A DNA stretch of 64,000 bases from contig NZ_CP045354.1 in assembly GCF_009363435.1 (NCBI RefSeq), positions 3,190,501 through 3,254,500 of the forward strand. The letters are read 5' to 3'. Position 1 is the stretch's first letter. Each line of letters starts with the position of its first letter. The translations under genes and the position numbers were made by a program. This DNA is from Labrenzia sp. THAF82. GTDB taxonomy: Bacteria > Pseudomonadota > Alphaproteobacteria > Rhizobiales > Stappiaceae. Below are positions 1-7,956 of the stretch, one piece after another. The notes beneath the pieces were generated by a model, which saw nothing but the letters and a program-made list of their open reading frames with translations, was not told where the DNA came from and did not search any database.

Positions 1-360
1 TCGACGTTGGTGAACTGGACGGAAGCTGTTGCTGCAGGACAAATCGAAGGGATCTTGAAGCTCTACGCACCTGACGCAGTTCTTGTGCCGACGCTTTCCA
101 ACGAGATCGTCTTTTCAGAAGACGACCGCCGTCGATACTTTGAGTTTTTTCTGTCCGACGGAGTGCCGAGTTGCGAGATCAAGCGCGATGAAGTCCGGAT
201 TGATCAACAAAACAGTACGGTCTTGATTGGCGGTATCTATTGTTTTGTCTTCCCCCGGAAAAGCGGTGTGGAAAAGGTGCCTGCCAGATTTCTTTTTACA
301 TTCGAGGAGTTTGGTACGCGTTGGCTGATAACCGGTCATCACTCTTCACGCTGTGTTTGA
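1..360 (+). CDS. SnoaL/DUF4440-like (NTF2-fold) protein, 5' end outside window
   Basis: The reading frame is open at the left edge of the window, so the true start probably lies outside; a TTG at 7 and a GTG at 10 are the first possible internal starts. The visible 119 residues have the pattern of small NTF2-fold proteins of the SgcJ/EcaC or CaMKII-association type: WTEAVAAG near the start, LYAPDAVLVPTLSNE, a central RRRYFEFFL, and the typical ending RWLITGHHSS. Such proteins form a cone-shaped pocket and are mostly of unknown substrate. It ends 57 bases before the CobW cluster and may belong with it. Family assignment is by motif recall; the function is unknown. Confidence 0.7.
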   Translation, partial: STLVNWTEAVAAGQIEGILKLYAPDAVLVPTLSNEIVFSEDDRRRYFEFFLSDGVPSCEIKRDEVRIDQQNSTVLIGGIYCFVFPRKSGVEKVPARFLFTFEEFGTRWLITGHHSSRCV

Positions 361-417
361 ACTGACACGGCAAATACAGATCCTTTCACCCCAATCAGCG
401 CAAGTGACCAGCATTTC

Positions 418-1572
418 ATGACGCTTCCCGACCGAATTCCTGTTTTCTTGTTGAGTGGTTTTCTGGGCTCCGGCAAATCAACCCTGCTGAACGCGTTCTT
501 AAATGATCCTGCAGTTGAGGACACGGCGGTGATCATCAACGAGTTCGGCGACATTCCAGTCGACCACCTCCTGGTCCGTCAAGGCGAGACAACAATCAGT
601 CAGGTCTCCACCGGCTGCTTATGCTGCTCGGACACGACAGACATTCGTCAAACCCTCGAAGATCTCCAAAGTGCGGCCTCTTCCGGCCTGACGGGTGGGT
701 TCTCGCGGGTGATTGTGGAGATGAGCGGGCTCGGGGATCCAGCTCCGCTCGTCAACGCATTTTCAGCCAGTAACAAAGCTACGGGTCCTGAATTTTACCT
801 CGCCGGTGTGGTTACCCTCTTTGATACCGTCACCGGTGCCAGCACAATTGAAAACCATTTCGAGGCGTTCAAACAGATTGCCTTTGCTGACCGGATCGTC
901 CTTACCAAAACCGACCTGGTTGAAGAGCTGAAGACCTCAACAGAGTGTTCCGGGCTTTTTGGTGAATTGCGAGCGCTGAACCCAAGTGCCGACATTGTTG
1001 ATCGCCAGTCGGTCGATCTTTCAACCTTGTTTTCTCCAAGGCCTTATACGGCCGTCGAGCGAGGAGAAGATGTTGCCGGTTGGCTGGCTCTCGAGGCCGC
1101 GTTGGCACTGGAAGACGGTCATGGCGATGCATCGGGATCGGATACCGTCAATCTCAGGCACGGTTCAGGTATTCGGACATTCAGCATTGTGCGCGATGAT
1201 CCATTGCCGAAGTCAAATCTGGACCAGTTTTTCGACCTTCTTCAGAACTCCGCAGGCCAGAGGCTCTTGCGTGTCAAGGGGATCGTCGCCACCAGTGATA
1301 CCCCCGAAAAACCGTTGATTGTTCACGCAGTTCAACATGTTGTTTCCGAACCTGTGCGTCTTGGCGCGTGGCCCGACGAAGACCGCCGGACACGACTTGT
1401 CTTCATTACCAACGGTATAGATCCCGGACCGGTGCGCGATTTGTTTGCGGCGGTGACCAACACCACTCCCTTTTCGTTCACGAAGTCACTCAAAGTCGCC
1501 GGAGCAGCCATTTTGGGCCCTGTCTCCCGCACTTTTTCCAACCTCACCAGCACTTCTCGGAGGTCACAATGA
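418..1572 (+). CDS. CobW/P47K family G3E GTPase (putative metallochaperone)
   Basis: The 384-residue protein has the hallmarks of CobW-type G3E GTPases: Walker A GFLGSGKST at residues 14-22, NEFGD at 41-45, the metal-binding GCLCC at 66-70, a GLGDPAP switch, and the guanine-specificity motif TKTD. A CobW C-terminal domain follows (LLRVKGIVA, then RLVFITNGI). Family members use GTP hydrolysis to hand Zn or Co to client metalloproteins. The client here is not evident. Its stop overlaps the start of a second CobW gene by four bases (ATGA), so the two are translationally coupled. ATG at 418 is chosen because the Walker A lies at the usual distance from it. Confidence 0.9.
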   Translation: MTLPDRIPVFLLSGFLGSGKSTLLNAFLNDPAVEDTAVIINEFGDIPVDHLLVRQGETTISQVSTGCLCCSDTTDIRQTLEDLQSAASSGLTGGFSRVIVEMSGLGDPAPLVNAFSASNKATGPEFYLAGVVTLFDTVTGASTIENHFEAFKQIAFADRIVLTKTDLVEELKTSTECSGLFGELRALNPSADIVDRQSVDLSTLFSPRPYTAVERGEDVAGWLALEAALALEDGHGDASGSDTVNLRHGSGIRTFSIVRDDPLPKSNLDQFFDLLQNSAGQRLLRVKGIVATSDTPEKPLIVHAVQHVVSEPVRLGAWPDEDRRTRLVFITNGIDPGPVRDLFAAVTNTTPFSFTKSLKVAGAAILGPVSRTFSNLTSTSRRSQ

Positions 1573-2558
1573 ACACATTGGACAAGACGCCTGTTACCGT
1601 ACTTACCGGTTATCTCGGGGCTGGAAAAACCACTCTGCTCAACCGCATTCTTTCGGAAAATCATGGAAAGCGATACGCGGTTATTGTCAATGAATTCGGC
1701 GATGTCGGAATCGACAATGATCTTGTTGTCGATGCGGATGAAGAAGTCTTTGAAATGAACAACGGATGTATCTGCTGCACGGTTCGCGGCGACCTCATCC
1801 GGATCATTGAAGGCTTGATGAAACGACGAAATCACTTTGATGCGATCCTGATCGAAACAACCGGATTGGCCGATCCGGCTCCGGTTGCTCAAACCTTTTT
1901 CGTTGATGAAGACGTGCAGTCAAAGACCAAGCTTGATGCGATCGTAACCGTGGTTGACGCCAAACATCTCCTCGACGAGATCGACAAGGCGCATGAAGCC
2001 CAGGAACAGCTGGCCTTTGCTGATATTGTGCTCTTGAACAAGGTTGATCTGGTCGGCGAGGAGGGGCTCGGCGAAGTGGAAAAGAGGATCCGCAGGATCA
2101 ACCCGACTGCCGTTATTCATCGCAGCGAAAGGTGTCAGGTCGACCTTGACAACATCTTGGGACGGAGTGCCTTCGATCTTGACCGTGTGCTCGAAATCGA
2201 GCCGGAATTTCTGAAGCACTTTCATGATCATGACCACGACGACCATGTTGCGAGTTTCTCGTTGCTCAGTGATGCGCCGCTCGATCCGGAAAGGTTCTTT
2301 CCCTGGATACAATCGATTGCCCAGAACCATGGTCCTGACATGTTGCGCATGAAGGGGATCATCGCATTTGCGGATGACGATGATCGCTTCGTAATGCAGG
2401 GTGTTCACATGCTGCTGGAGGGTGATCACCAGCGCCCTTGGAAGGCTGGAGAAAAGCGCACGACCCGACTTGTCTTCATAGGCCGCGATCTCCCGCGTGA
2501 TGCCTTTGAAGAGGGTTTCCGGAATTGCTTCGTTCAAGAGGGGGTTGCGGCTGAATGA
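1569..2558 (+). CDS. second CobW-family G3E GTPase with His/Asp-rich metal-binding stretch
   Basis: A 329-residue CobW-type GTPase. The frame is open further upstream, but ATG at 1569 is the real start: it overlaps the previous stop and places Walker A GYLGAGKTT at residues 14-22, as in its neighbour. NEFGDVGID, GCICC at 66-70, ETTGLADPAP and LNKVDLV follow. Between the G domain and the C-terminal domain is a His/Asp cluster (HFHDHDHDDH), a feature of many zinc-handling CobW proteins. The C-terminal domain contains MLRMKGIIAF and TTRLVFIGRDL. It is closer to the standard zinc metallochaperone form than the upstream paralogue. It overlaps the next small gene by four bases. Confidence 0.92.
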   Translation: MNTLDKTPVTVLTGYLGAGKTTLLNRILSENHGKRYAVIVNEFGDVGIDNDLVVDADEEVFEMNNGCICCTVRGDLIRIIEGLMKRRNHFDAILIETTGLADPAPVAQTFFVDEDVQSKTKLDAIVTVVDAKHLLDEIDKAHEAQEQLAFADIVLLNKVDLVGEEGLGEVEKRIRRINPTAVIHRSERCQVDLDNILGRSAFDLDRVLEIEPEFLKHFHDHDHDDHVASFSLLSDAPLDPERFFPWIQSIAQNHGPDMLRMKGIIAFADDDDRFVMQGVHMLLEGDHQRPWKAGEKRTTRLVFIGRDLPRDAFEEGFRNCFVQEGVAAE

Positions 2559-2830
2559 CCAAGTTCGACAATCCATTCGCACCAAAATTCAGCCGCTTGA
2601 AAGTCAAATCCTCTGAGATAAAGGGCTGGGTCCGTGAACTGTTGAGTTTGCCGGACGATACGCCGATTACCGTGGCGGAATTGGCCTGCCGGGATGAAGG
2701 GTGTCCGGATATTGAAACGGTAATCGGTGTTCTTGAACCCGACAAACCCATTGTGAAGTTTCGCCTGCACTCCACGATGACCGAGGTTACCAAGTCAGCG
2801 GTCGCTGAAGCCACAGGTACCAAGGTGTAA
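2555..2830 (+). CDS. small uncharacterised protein coupled to CobW genes
   Basis: A 91-residue soluble protein whose ATG overlaps the preceding CobW stop (ATGA), so it is almost certainly translated as part of the same operon. It contains two cysteines in a short ELACRDEGCPDIETVI segment, then a beta-rich tail (KFRLHSTMTEVT). I recall similar short proteins beside CobW genes in other proteobacteria, but no function is known to me. A role as client or co-chaperone for the two GTPases is inference from the coupling alone. Confidence 0.8.
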   Translation: MTKFDNPFAPKFSRLKVKSSEIKGWVRELLSLPDDTPITVAELACRDEGCPDIETVIGVLEPDKPIVKFRLHSTMTEVTKSAVAEATGTKV

Positions 2831-2900
2831 TCGGGATACATACGGCCCTTTGGCATGCGATCGACGGAAGGTTTGTGTAAGGGCCGCAGCTTTGAAATGT

Positions 2901-3830
2901 CTAAGGTGACCAGCTCAAATCTGTCTTCTGCTCAGAGAGAGCCCAAAGCCTTGTTGCCTGTTCCTGTTCCAGGGTGAATGCCTCCAGCGGGCACTCACCG
3001 ACAGGGCCGACCATTTCAAACCTTGTCGGGCCGTAGTATTTCTTTTCCTCCAATCCTTCCTCGGTGCCACACATGACCTCCGGCCAGGACCCTTTCTCGG
3101 CAGATTGCGCAAATGCCAGAAGCAGAATGGCCAAAACTCGGGTCTTCAGGTCGGCCGTGTCACGGATCAAACCGGTTCGCGACGCGCCAGGGTGACACAC
3201 CTGAACCTGAACGGTCTTTCCTGCTTTTTTCACCCGACGCTGAAGTTCATAGGCAAAGATCATTTGCGCCAGTTTGCTTTGGGCGTAGGCGTTCCAAGCC
3301 GAATAATTATTGTTAAAATTCGGATCTTCGAACCGGATGCGTTTTTCGCCCATCTTGTAGCCATTGCTGCCGACGACAACGATCCTGCCTGATGCTTCCT
3401 CGATCCGTTTGAAGAGCAGCCCACACAACAGGAAATGGCCGTAGTGGTTCACGCCGAGCTGGCTTTCGAAGCCGTCCACGGTGAGTTGCTGCGTGGCGAT
3501 CTGCGCGATGGCGGCGTTGCATATGAGGGCATCTATTTGGGGAACGGTTTGCAGAAGCTCTGCCGCAGCGTCCCGAACGCTTGCCAGTACAGCAAGGTCC
3601 ATACGAACAAAACTGACGTCGGTTTGCGGCCCGAATTCCTGTTTCAATCTTTCGATCGCGACGGCTGACTTCTCAGCGCTGCGGTTCATCATTACCACAC
3701 GTGCGCCTTTGGAGAGCAGTATCCGCGCCGCTTCGAAACCTGTGCCCCCGTTTGCCCCTGTGATGACGTAGGTTTTTCCTTTCAGGGAGCCGAGACGTTC
3801 CGGCGTCCATCCTTTTGGTCCAAATCTCAT
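2901..3830 (-). CDS. short-chain dehydrogenase/reductase (retinol-dehydrogenase-like)
   Basis: A classical-type SDR of 309 residues from ATG at 3830; an upstream in-frame ATG at 3911 would add 27 residues but run through the promoter region. The Rossmann motif TGANGGTG is at residues 24-31, a CNAA variant of NNAG at about 104-107, and the catalytic Y182-x3-K186 in AYAQSK. The segment GSNGY at about 154-158 supplies the likely active-site serine. Such enzymes reduce or oxidise carbonyl/alcohol substrates with NAD(P)H; the substrate is unknown. It is transcribed divergently from the AraC-type regulator at 4004, which is probably its regulator. Confidence 0.88.
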   Translation of the reverse strand: MRFGPKGWTPERLGSLKGKTYVITGANGGTGFEAARILLSKGARVVMMNRSAEKSAVAIERLKQEFGPQTDVSFVRMDLAVLASVRDAAAELLQTVPQIDALICNAAIAQIATQQLTVDGFESQLGVNHYGHFLLCGLLFKRIEEASGRIVVVGSNGYKMGEKRIRFEDPNFNNNYSAWNAYAQSKLAQMIFAYELQRRVKKAGKTVQVQVCHPGASRTGLIRDTADLKTRVLAILLLAFAQSAEKGSWPEVMCGTEEGLEEKKYYGPTRFEMVGPVGECPLEAFTLEQEQATRLWALSEQKTDLSWSP

Positions 3831-3894
3831 TTTCAACTCGCATTTCTTCCTGCGATGGCAGGGCATTTCGGGAGGTGTTTCCACAAAGTTGAAA

Positions 3895-3910
3895 TGAGAG
3901 ATAACTCTCA
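3895..3910. promoter_or_regulatory. palindrome in the SDR/araC divergent intergenic region
   Basis: TGAGAG-ATAA-CTCTCA is a perfect six-base-arm palindrome. It is bracketed by two CAAAGTT copies at about 3884-3890 and 3909-3915. It sits between the divergent SDR and AraC-type genes, where an operator or overlapping promoters would be expected. That it is a binding site is inference. Confidence 0.4.
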
Positions 3911-4003
3911 AAGTTAATTGAAAACAGGCGAATTGGTCGCGATTAATTGCCTGATTGTATCGATGGTGTTGAGGAACGTCGCTTTTCGGGGCAGGTTGCG
4001 GGC

Positions 4004-4894
4004 ATGAGCAGAGATCAGATCAGACAAATCATCGACCGAAGGTTGCCGGGTGCCGGAATGGTTCCGACCGGCGTCCAGGGAGTGCAGCTCTTTCGGGTTA
4101 CCGAACCTGTGGCTTGTGCCCCTGCGGTTTATGAACCGACCGTGGTTGCCATAGTTGGCGGAGCCAAGGAAGCCATTCTCGATGGCCGACGCTACATCTA
4201 TGACAGTGAGCGATACCTTTGTTGCCCCATGTCGATGCCCGTTGAAGCAGGGACGCCCACAGCGGCACCGGACAACCCACTGCTCGGCGTTATTGTTTCC
4301 CTCGACACGCGGGTGATGACCGAGCTGTCCATTGAGCTGGAAAGCGCCGTACCTATACGGAAATCGGGACGAAGCACGCCCCAGTCGGGTTTGACATTTG
4401 CGCGGTGGGATGCAGCCTTCACCGACGCTCTGCACAGGCTCGTGCAACTGGGCGATGACCCCACCGATACAGCGGTCCTCGGAGACAGTCGGCTGCGCGA
4501 GTTCTACTATGCTGTCTTGAAAGGTGAAGCCGGGGCCTCCGCGCGCGGGGCCTTTGGCGTTGGCAACGAGATTGCCCGAACTATCCAGTTCCTGTCAGCA
4601 CACTTGAACGAACCGGTCACCATTGACGACATGGCGGCGCACGCGGGCATGAGCCGGGCCGTATTCCATCGCAAGTTCAAACAAGCGACCACTCTGTCAC
4701 CGATCCAATTCGCAAAATCCATGCGTTTGAACCACGCGGCAATGAAGATCGCCGGTGGGATGAATGTGAGTGAAGCGGCCTGGGAAGCCGGCTACGTCAG
4801 TACCTCGCAATTCAGCCGGGAGTTCAAACGCATGTATGGCCAATCTCCCAAACGCTGGAGCCAAGAAGCACAACTCCCGGAGGGGGTGCTGTAA
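4004..4894 (+). CDS. AraC family transcriptional regulator (AraC_N type)
   Basis: A 296-residue regulator. The N-terminal half (about 10-180) resembles the AraC_N sensing domain (YEPTVVAIVGGAKEAILDG, then YLCCPMSMPVE). The C-terminal 100 residues hold two helix-turn-helix motifs (IDDMAAHAGMSRAVFHRKFK and VSEAAWEAGYVSTSQFSREF). AraC_N regulators often sit next to an SDR or aldo-keto reductase gene that they activate, and here an SDR gene is divergent. ATG at 4004 is preferred over an upstream TTG at 3947. The inducer is unknown. Confidence 0.88.
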   Translation: MSRDQIRQIIDRRLPGAGMVPTGVQGVQLFRVTEPVACAPAVYEPTVVAIVGGAKEAILDGRRYIYDSERYLCCPMSMPVEAGTPTAAPDNPLLGVIVSLDTRVMTELSIELESAVPIRKSGRSTPQSGLTFARWDAAFTDALHRLVQLGDDPTDTAVLGDSRLREFYYAVLKGEAGASARGAFGVGNEIARTIQFLSAHLNEPVTIDDMAAHAGMSRAVFHRKFKQATTLSPIQFAKSMRLNHAAMKIAGGMNVSEAAWEAGYVSTSQFSREFKRMYGQSPKRWSQEAQLPEGVL

Positions 4895-5513
4895 CAGGCA
4901 GAGGAGCTTTTTTCACTGTGCGTTGAGGTTTGCTCTCAATTCTAGACCATCAACGTTGTCATCGACTGATTGCGCTGCAATGGTCGGCTCCTTCCCCATA
5001 GTGACGAATGAGGGGAAGCATATGCGGCTGCTTGGCGCCACCAATTCGGACGCTCGCAGGATTTCCACCCGATCCTTAAAGCTACCGTTCGCTAAGGGAG
5101 TAGCGAAGGTAAATTGAAGGCGGGAAGTGGACGTTGCGGATGGAATGTATGGCCTGGATGCGAGACACATCAGCCATTGCCAAATTACGCCTTTACGCTT
5201 GTCTGGCTTCCTGAACAAACAATTCTCACCCCTCCGGATCACTCGCGATAAGGCGGCGAGTATCTGCCACAATTGCAATATCCCGGATGATCACCGCACC
5301 TGCGTTCTCCAGGTTTTTCTTCGTCTGTTCCAGGTCAGTGACCTCAAAGCCCAAAAGGGCAGACCGGCTTGACGTTTCAGGGCCCGGACAGCAGATCGGA
5401 AGAAGGCGCTTTGCGGAATCGCGTTGCACACCTATAAAGGGCCTGTTCGACGGTCGGTACTTTCGTCCCGACTCACGGAGCCGAAATGCGCACGCCCGCC
5501 GAGTCCCGCCGCC
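4895..5513. other. gene-poor interval with decayed VOC fragment
   Basis: No intact gene is seen in these 619 bases. The only recognisable content is the minus-strand VOC remnant at about 5226-5384. The stretch just before 5514 should carry the promoter and ribosome-binding site of the transporter, but I see no clear consensus elements. Confidence 0.5.
5226..5384 (-). pseudogene. VOC-superfamily (glyoxalase/bleomycin-resistance) remnant
   Basis: In one minus-strand frame about 50 codons read like the C-terminal half of a VOC protein: LLGFEVTDLEQTKKNLENAG, then RRLIASDPEG followed directly by a stop. In intact relatives DPEG is followed by another strand carrying the metal-ligand Glu, which is missing here. 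No VOC N-terminal half is recognisable upstream in the same frame. This looks like a decayed or truncated gene. The call rests on pattern recognition of a short segment only. Confidence 0.4.
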
Positions 5514-6971
5514 ATGACGCCGCAGCCCAAAGGCTTTCTCCTTCTCTTCGTCGTTGAACTGTGTGAGCGCTACGGCTTTTATACGGCCGTATTTCTCCTC
5601 GTTCCCTATGCTGTCGGCAGGATTGGCTTTTCCGAGGTCGAGGCGTCGCTGCTTTATGGCACCTATACGGCGCTGATCTATTCGACGACTTTTGCCGGTG
5701 GCATCATCGCTGACCGGTTGCTCGGCTTTCGCACGGCGACACTCATCGGTCTTGCCATCATGGCCGGCGGCAGCCTGCTTCTCGCCACCGGATTGAAGGC
5801 AGCCGCCTTTGTCGGCCTCGCCGCGTTGCTGGTCGGCAATGGCTATTACAAGCCCAGCGTTTCCAGCCTGTTGGGCCTGCTTTACGAAAAGGACGATCCT
5901 CGGCGCGACAGCGGCTACACGCTTTTGTACATGGGCATCAATATCGGTGCTGGCGGCGCGGCACTTTGCGCGGGACTTCTGTCGCGCGATTTCGGCTACC
6001 ACACGGCCTTCCTCGTTGCCGGGCTCGGCAAATTGCTTGCTTTCGCTGCGCTGCTGACGGGCGGTCACGTGTTTCGCATAGTCGGCGCCGCACCCGCTAA
6101 CCGGCCGCTGATGCGGGCAGACTTTGCCGGACTCCAAAATATTTTGTGGCTTGCGGTCGGCACGATCGCTGTGGTCGTGCTCAGCTACCTGCTGCTGTTT
6201 CATGCCTTCGCGGCCGGCGAGATCATCGCTGTCGTCTGCGCCGCGGTTTTCGGTTTTTTCCTTTTCACGGTTCTGCGGCTGGATGCAGAAAGCCGGCAGC
6301 GTGCGCTTGTGATGCTGATGCTCTTTACCTTTGGCGTCGTTTTCTGGGCTGTCTACAACCAGGATGCCGATACGATACTGCTCTTCATAGCCCAGGGGGT
6401 CGATCGGACTGTCATGGGCTTCGAAATCCCGTCGAGTTCTTTCCTGTCGCTCAATTCGCTCATCGTCATCATCGGTGCGCCACTGATGTCGATCCTGTGG
6501 TTCCGGCTCGCGGGGCGTGACATAACACCGTCCGAAAGCGTCAGGTTCGCTGTCGGACTTCTGCTGCTCGGTGCGGCCTATTGCACGCTTGCGTCGGCGC
6601 CTGCGGGTGCTGGCGGGCTGGTATCGCCCCTGTGGCTGATAGTTTTCTTTTTGCTCTTCAGTGTTGCGGAGCTTCTCGTTGAGCCAATCGGACTTTCCAT
6701 GGTAAGCCGCCTCGCGACCCGTGAGTTGATGGGCTTTGCCATGGGCATGTGGTTCATGACGCACGCGCTTGGAAACTACGGCAGTGGCCTTCTTGCGAAG
6801 CTCGCGGCGGTTCCAGAGGATACGGGCCCGGCCGGCAAAGTCACGACTAGCCAGGCGGCGTTTCTCGACTATGGCCTGCTCGCCCTGGGCACCGGTCTGT
6901 TGCTAATTGCACTGCTGCCGGTGATTGCCCGATGGCGCAATGCAACGGACGACACCGAAGGGGACGCGTGA
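5514..6971 (+). CDS. POT/PTR-family proton-coupled peptide transporter (MFS)
   Basis: A 485-residue integral membrane protein with about 12-14 hydrophobic helices. The first helix carries ELCERYGFY, the ExxER signature of proton-coupled oligopeptide transporters. GIIADRLLGFRTA follows as the MFS loop motif, then GNGYYKPSVSSLLG and DSGYTLLYMGINIGA, which match the POT signature region. Such transporters import di- and tripeptides with protons at the inner membrane. ATG at 5514 places the ExxER motif about 16 residues in, the usual distance. A hairpin terminator lies at 7283. It stands alone between two decayed gene fragments. Confidence 0.88.
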   Translation: MTPQPKGFLLLFVVELCERYGFYTAVFLLVPYAVGRIGFSEVEASLLYGTYTALIYSTTFAGGIIADRLLGFRTATLIGLAIMAGGSLLLATGLKAAAFVGLAALLVGNGYYKPSVSSLLGLLYEKDDPRRDSGYTLLYMGINIGAGGAALCAGLLSRDFGYHTAFLVAGLGKLLAFAALLTGGHVFRIVGAAPANRPLMRADFAGLQNILWLAVGTIAVVVLSYLLLFHAFAAGEIIAVVCAAVFGFFLFTVLRLDAESRQRALVMLMLFTFGVVFWAVYNQDADTILLFIAQGVDRTVMGFEIPSSSFLSLNSLIVIIGAPLMSILWFRLAGRDITPSESVRFAVGLLLLGAAYCTLASAPAGAGGLVSPLWLIVFFLLFSVAELLVEPIGLSMVSRLATRELMGFAMGMWFMTHALGNYGSGLLAKLAAVPEDTGPAGKVTTSQAAFLDYGLLALGTGLLLIALLPVIARWRNATDDTEGDA

Positions 6972-6979
6972 GCCATGTC

Positions 6980-7262
6980 CGCAAGTCCTGCCAGTCCTGC
7001 AAACTGGTGTCGATCTCCTGTGAATAACGCTGCAGCCACCTTCCGCCACGCTTCCTCCAGATCGCCGAAACGGGCGCCTTGGCGCGCATTGGCTTGCCGC
7101 TGGCAGAGCCGTCCTGGAACTCTTTCTGCTCAACAAGAACCGCATAATCGGCGAGCGCGAACTCCTGCCGAAAGTTACGGTAGACGTTCTCTGCTGGAAC
7201 GAACTGTTCCATGTCTTTGCTGACAAGACCCGCCAGTCCGTTTGCGGCCCCAGGGCCGTCAT
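6980..7262 (-). pseudogene. SnoaL/DUF4440-like remnant
   Basis: A minus-strand frame reads like the second half of a small NTF2-fold (SnoaL/DUF4440) protein: FALADYAVLVEQKEF, KAPVSAIWRKRGGRWLQRYS. The expected first helix and strand are not recognisable, and the downstream part runs into the 3' end of the transporter gene as unrelated residues. A possible ATG is at 7209. I read it as a remnant; a short real gene of about 75-100 residues cannot be ruled out. Confidence 0.4.
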
Positions 7263-7282
7263 CAGCACCCACGGAAATAGAA

Positions 7283-7318
7283 AAACCCGCCCAATCGTCT
7301 CCGATGGGCGGGTTTCTT
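7283..7318. terminator. bidirectional hairpin terminator
   Basis: An 11-base perfect stem, AAACCCGCCCA/TGGGCGGGTTT, with an 11-base loop. It is followed by TTTCTTT on the plus strand and by TTTTTCTATTT on the minus strand, so it can act in both directions. It serves the transporter on the plus strand, although more than 300 bases downstream of it. Confidence 0.75.
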
Positions 7319-7400
7319 TGTCTGGGCGCCGGGAGCCGCGCTTGGCCGGTGGTGAAACCGGCCTGGGTGTCCCTGCCAGCATAGTATGGCGCACGTAATA

Positions 7401-7707
7401 TGTAAGGCATTGAAAATAAACATCTTTATTTCTCAATTTGGCTCAGTCAATCCGGAAATTCGGTCAAAGAAGTAATCAAATGAAAGCAAAGTGTTGCTCA
7501 ATTTCGGTCGAAACGCCTGGAAAGCTGACGTCAGGCAAAAAAATACCTCCCGAAGGGGAGGCGCGTTCCATCCAGATGTTGATGCGAACGAGGATCGAAA
7601 ATTTCCGCAGCGCTGAGTATCTAAATCAGGCTGAAGGCGACTGAAGTTCGAACCAGCCGGACATACAAATTTCGGCTGCTGTAGGCGTTTCCGTCAGTAT
7701 GGTTCGC
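7401..7707. other. AT-rich interval at the accessory-region edge with repeated AATTtCGG motifs
   Basis: Base composition drops sharply at about 7395, from GC-rich to AT-rich. Three related words follow in the plus orientation: TCTCAATTTGGCTC (7431), GAAATTCGGTC (7455) and GTTGCTCAATTTCGGTC (7493). They sit just outside the terminator of the transposition operon, where transposase-binding repeats of a left end would be expected. No convincing gene is present. A 68-codon plus-strand frame at 7438-7644 overlaps the terminator and was not called. Confidence 0.35.
7536..7561 (-). terminator. rho-independent terminator of the transposition operon
   Basis: On the minus strand the stem CCTCCC-CTTC-GGGAGG is followed by TATTTTTTT. 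The loop is UUCG-like and very stable. It lies about 150 bases after the last small ORF of the tns/tni operon. Confidence 0.8.
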
Positions 7708-7956
7708 TTATTCCTTGGGCTTTGAATTCGATGTTACCAAGTTTCCATTTTCATCGATGCCTGCTCCCAACTTGAGCTGCCGGCGGCGCTCAAAGAACTC
7801 TTCTTCTTCTGGCCCTGGATGTGTCATCCGTTCAGTGAATTCATCCAGCCAGAGGTTCGTGGCACCGGAAGACTCAGCAGAGGACCTGTTCCGAAGGGCC
7901 GGGGTCGAACTGACGTCGACATTCTGGAGCTTGTCAGGACTCTTCTTATTGCTCAT
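7708..7956 (-). CDS. small uncharacterised protein at the end of the tni operon
   Basis: An 82-residue hydrophilic protein (MSNKKSPDKLQNV...). It starts inside the last codons of tniQ (11-base overlap), so translation is probably coupled. The middle has LWLDEFTERMTHPGPEEEEF, the end is polar and Lys-rich. No family is recognised. Position as the last gene before a strong terminator argues that it belongs to the transposition operon, perhaps as a regulator or targeting accessory; that is inference. Confidence 0.6.
   Translation of the reverse strand: MSNKKSPDKLQNVDVSSTPALRNRSSAESSGATNLWLDEFTERMTHPGPEEEEFFERRRQLKLGAGIDENGNLVTSNSKPKE

Noticed and set aside
1332-1892. Minus-strand frame across the junction of the CobW genes
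   Set aside because: Antisense of two well-supported overlapping genes, with no recognisable domain.
5226-6764. A 512-residue minus-strand gene opposite the transporter
   Set aside because: Its residues are the low-complexity antisense of a membrane protein gene; only the last 50 codons, outside the transporter, resemble a real protein.
7281-7320. CRISPR-like repeat or phage att site at the hairpin near 7290
   Set aside because: Single copy; an ordinary terminator with T runs on both strands.
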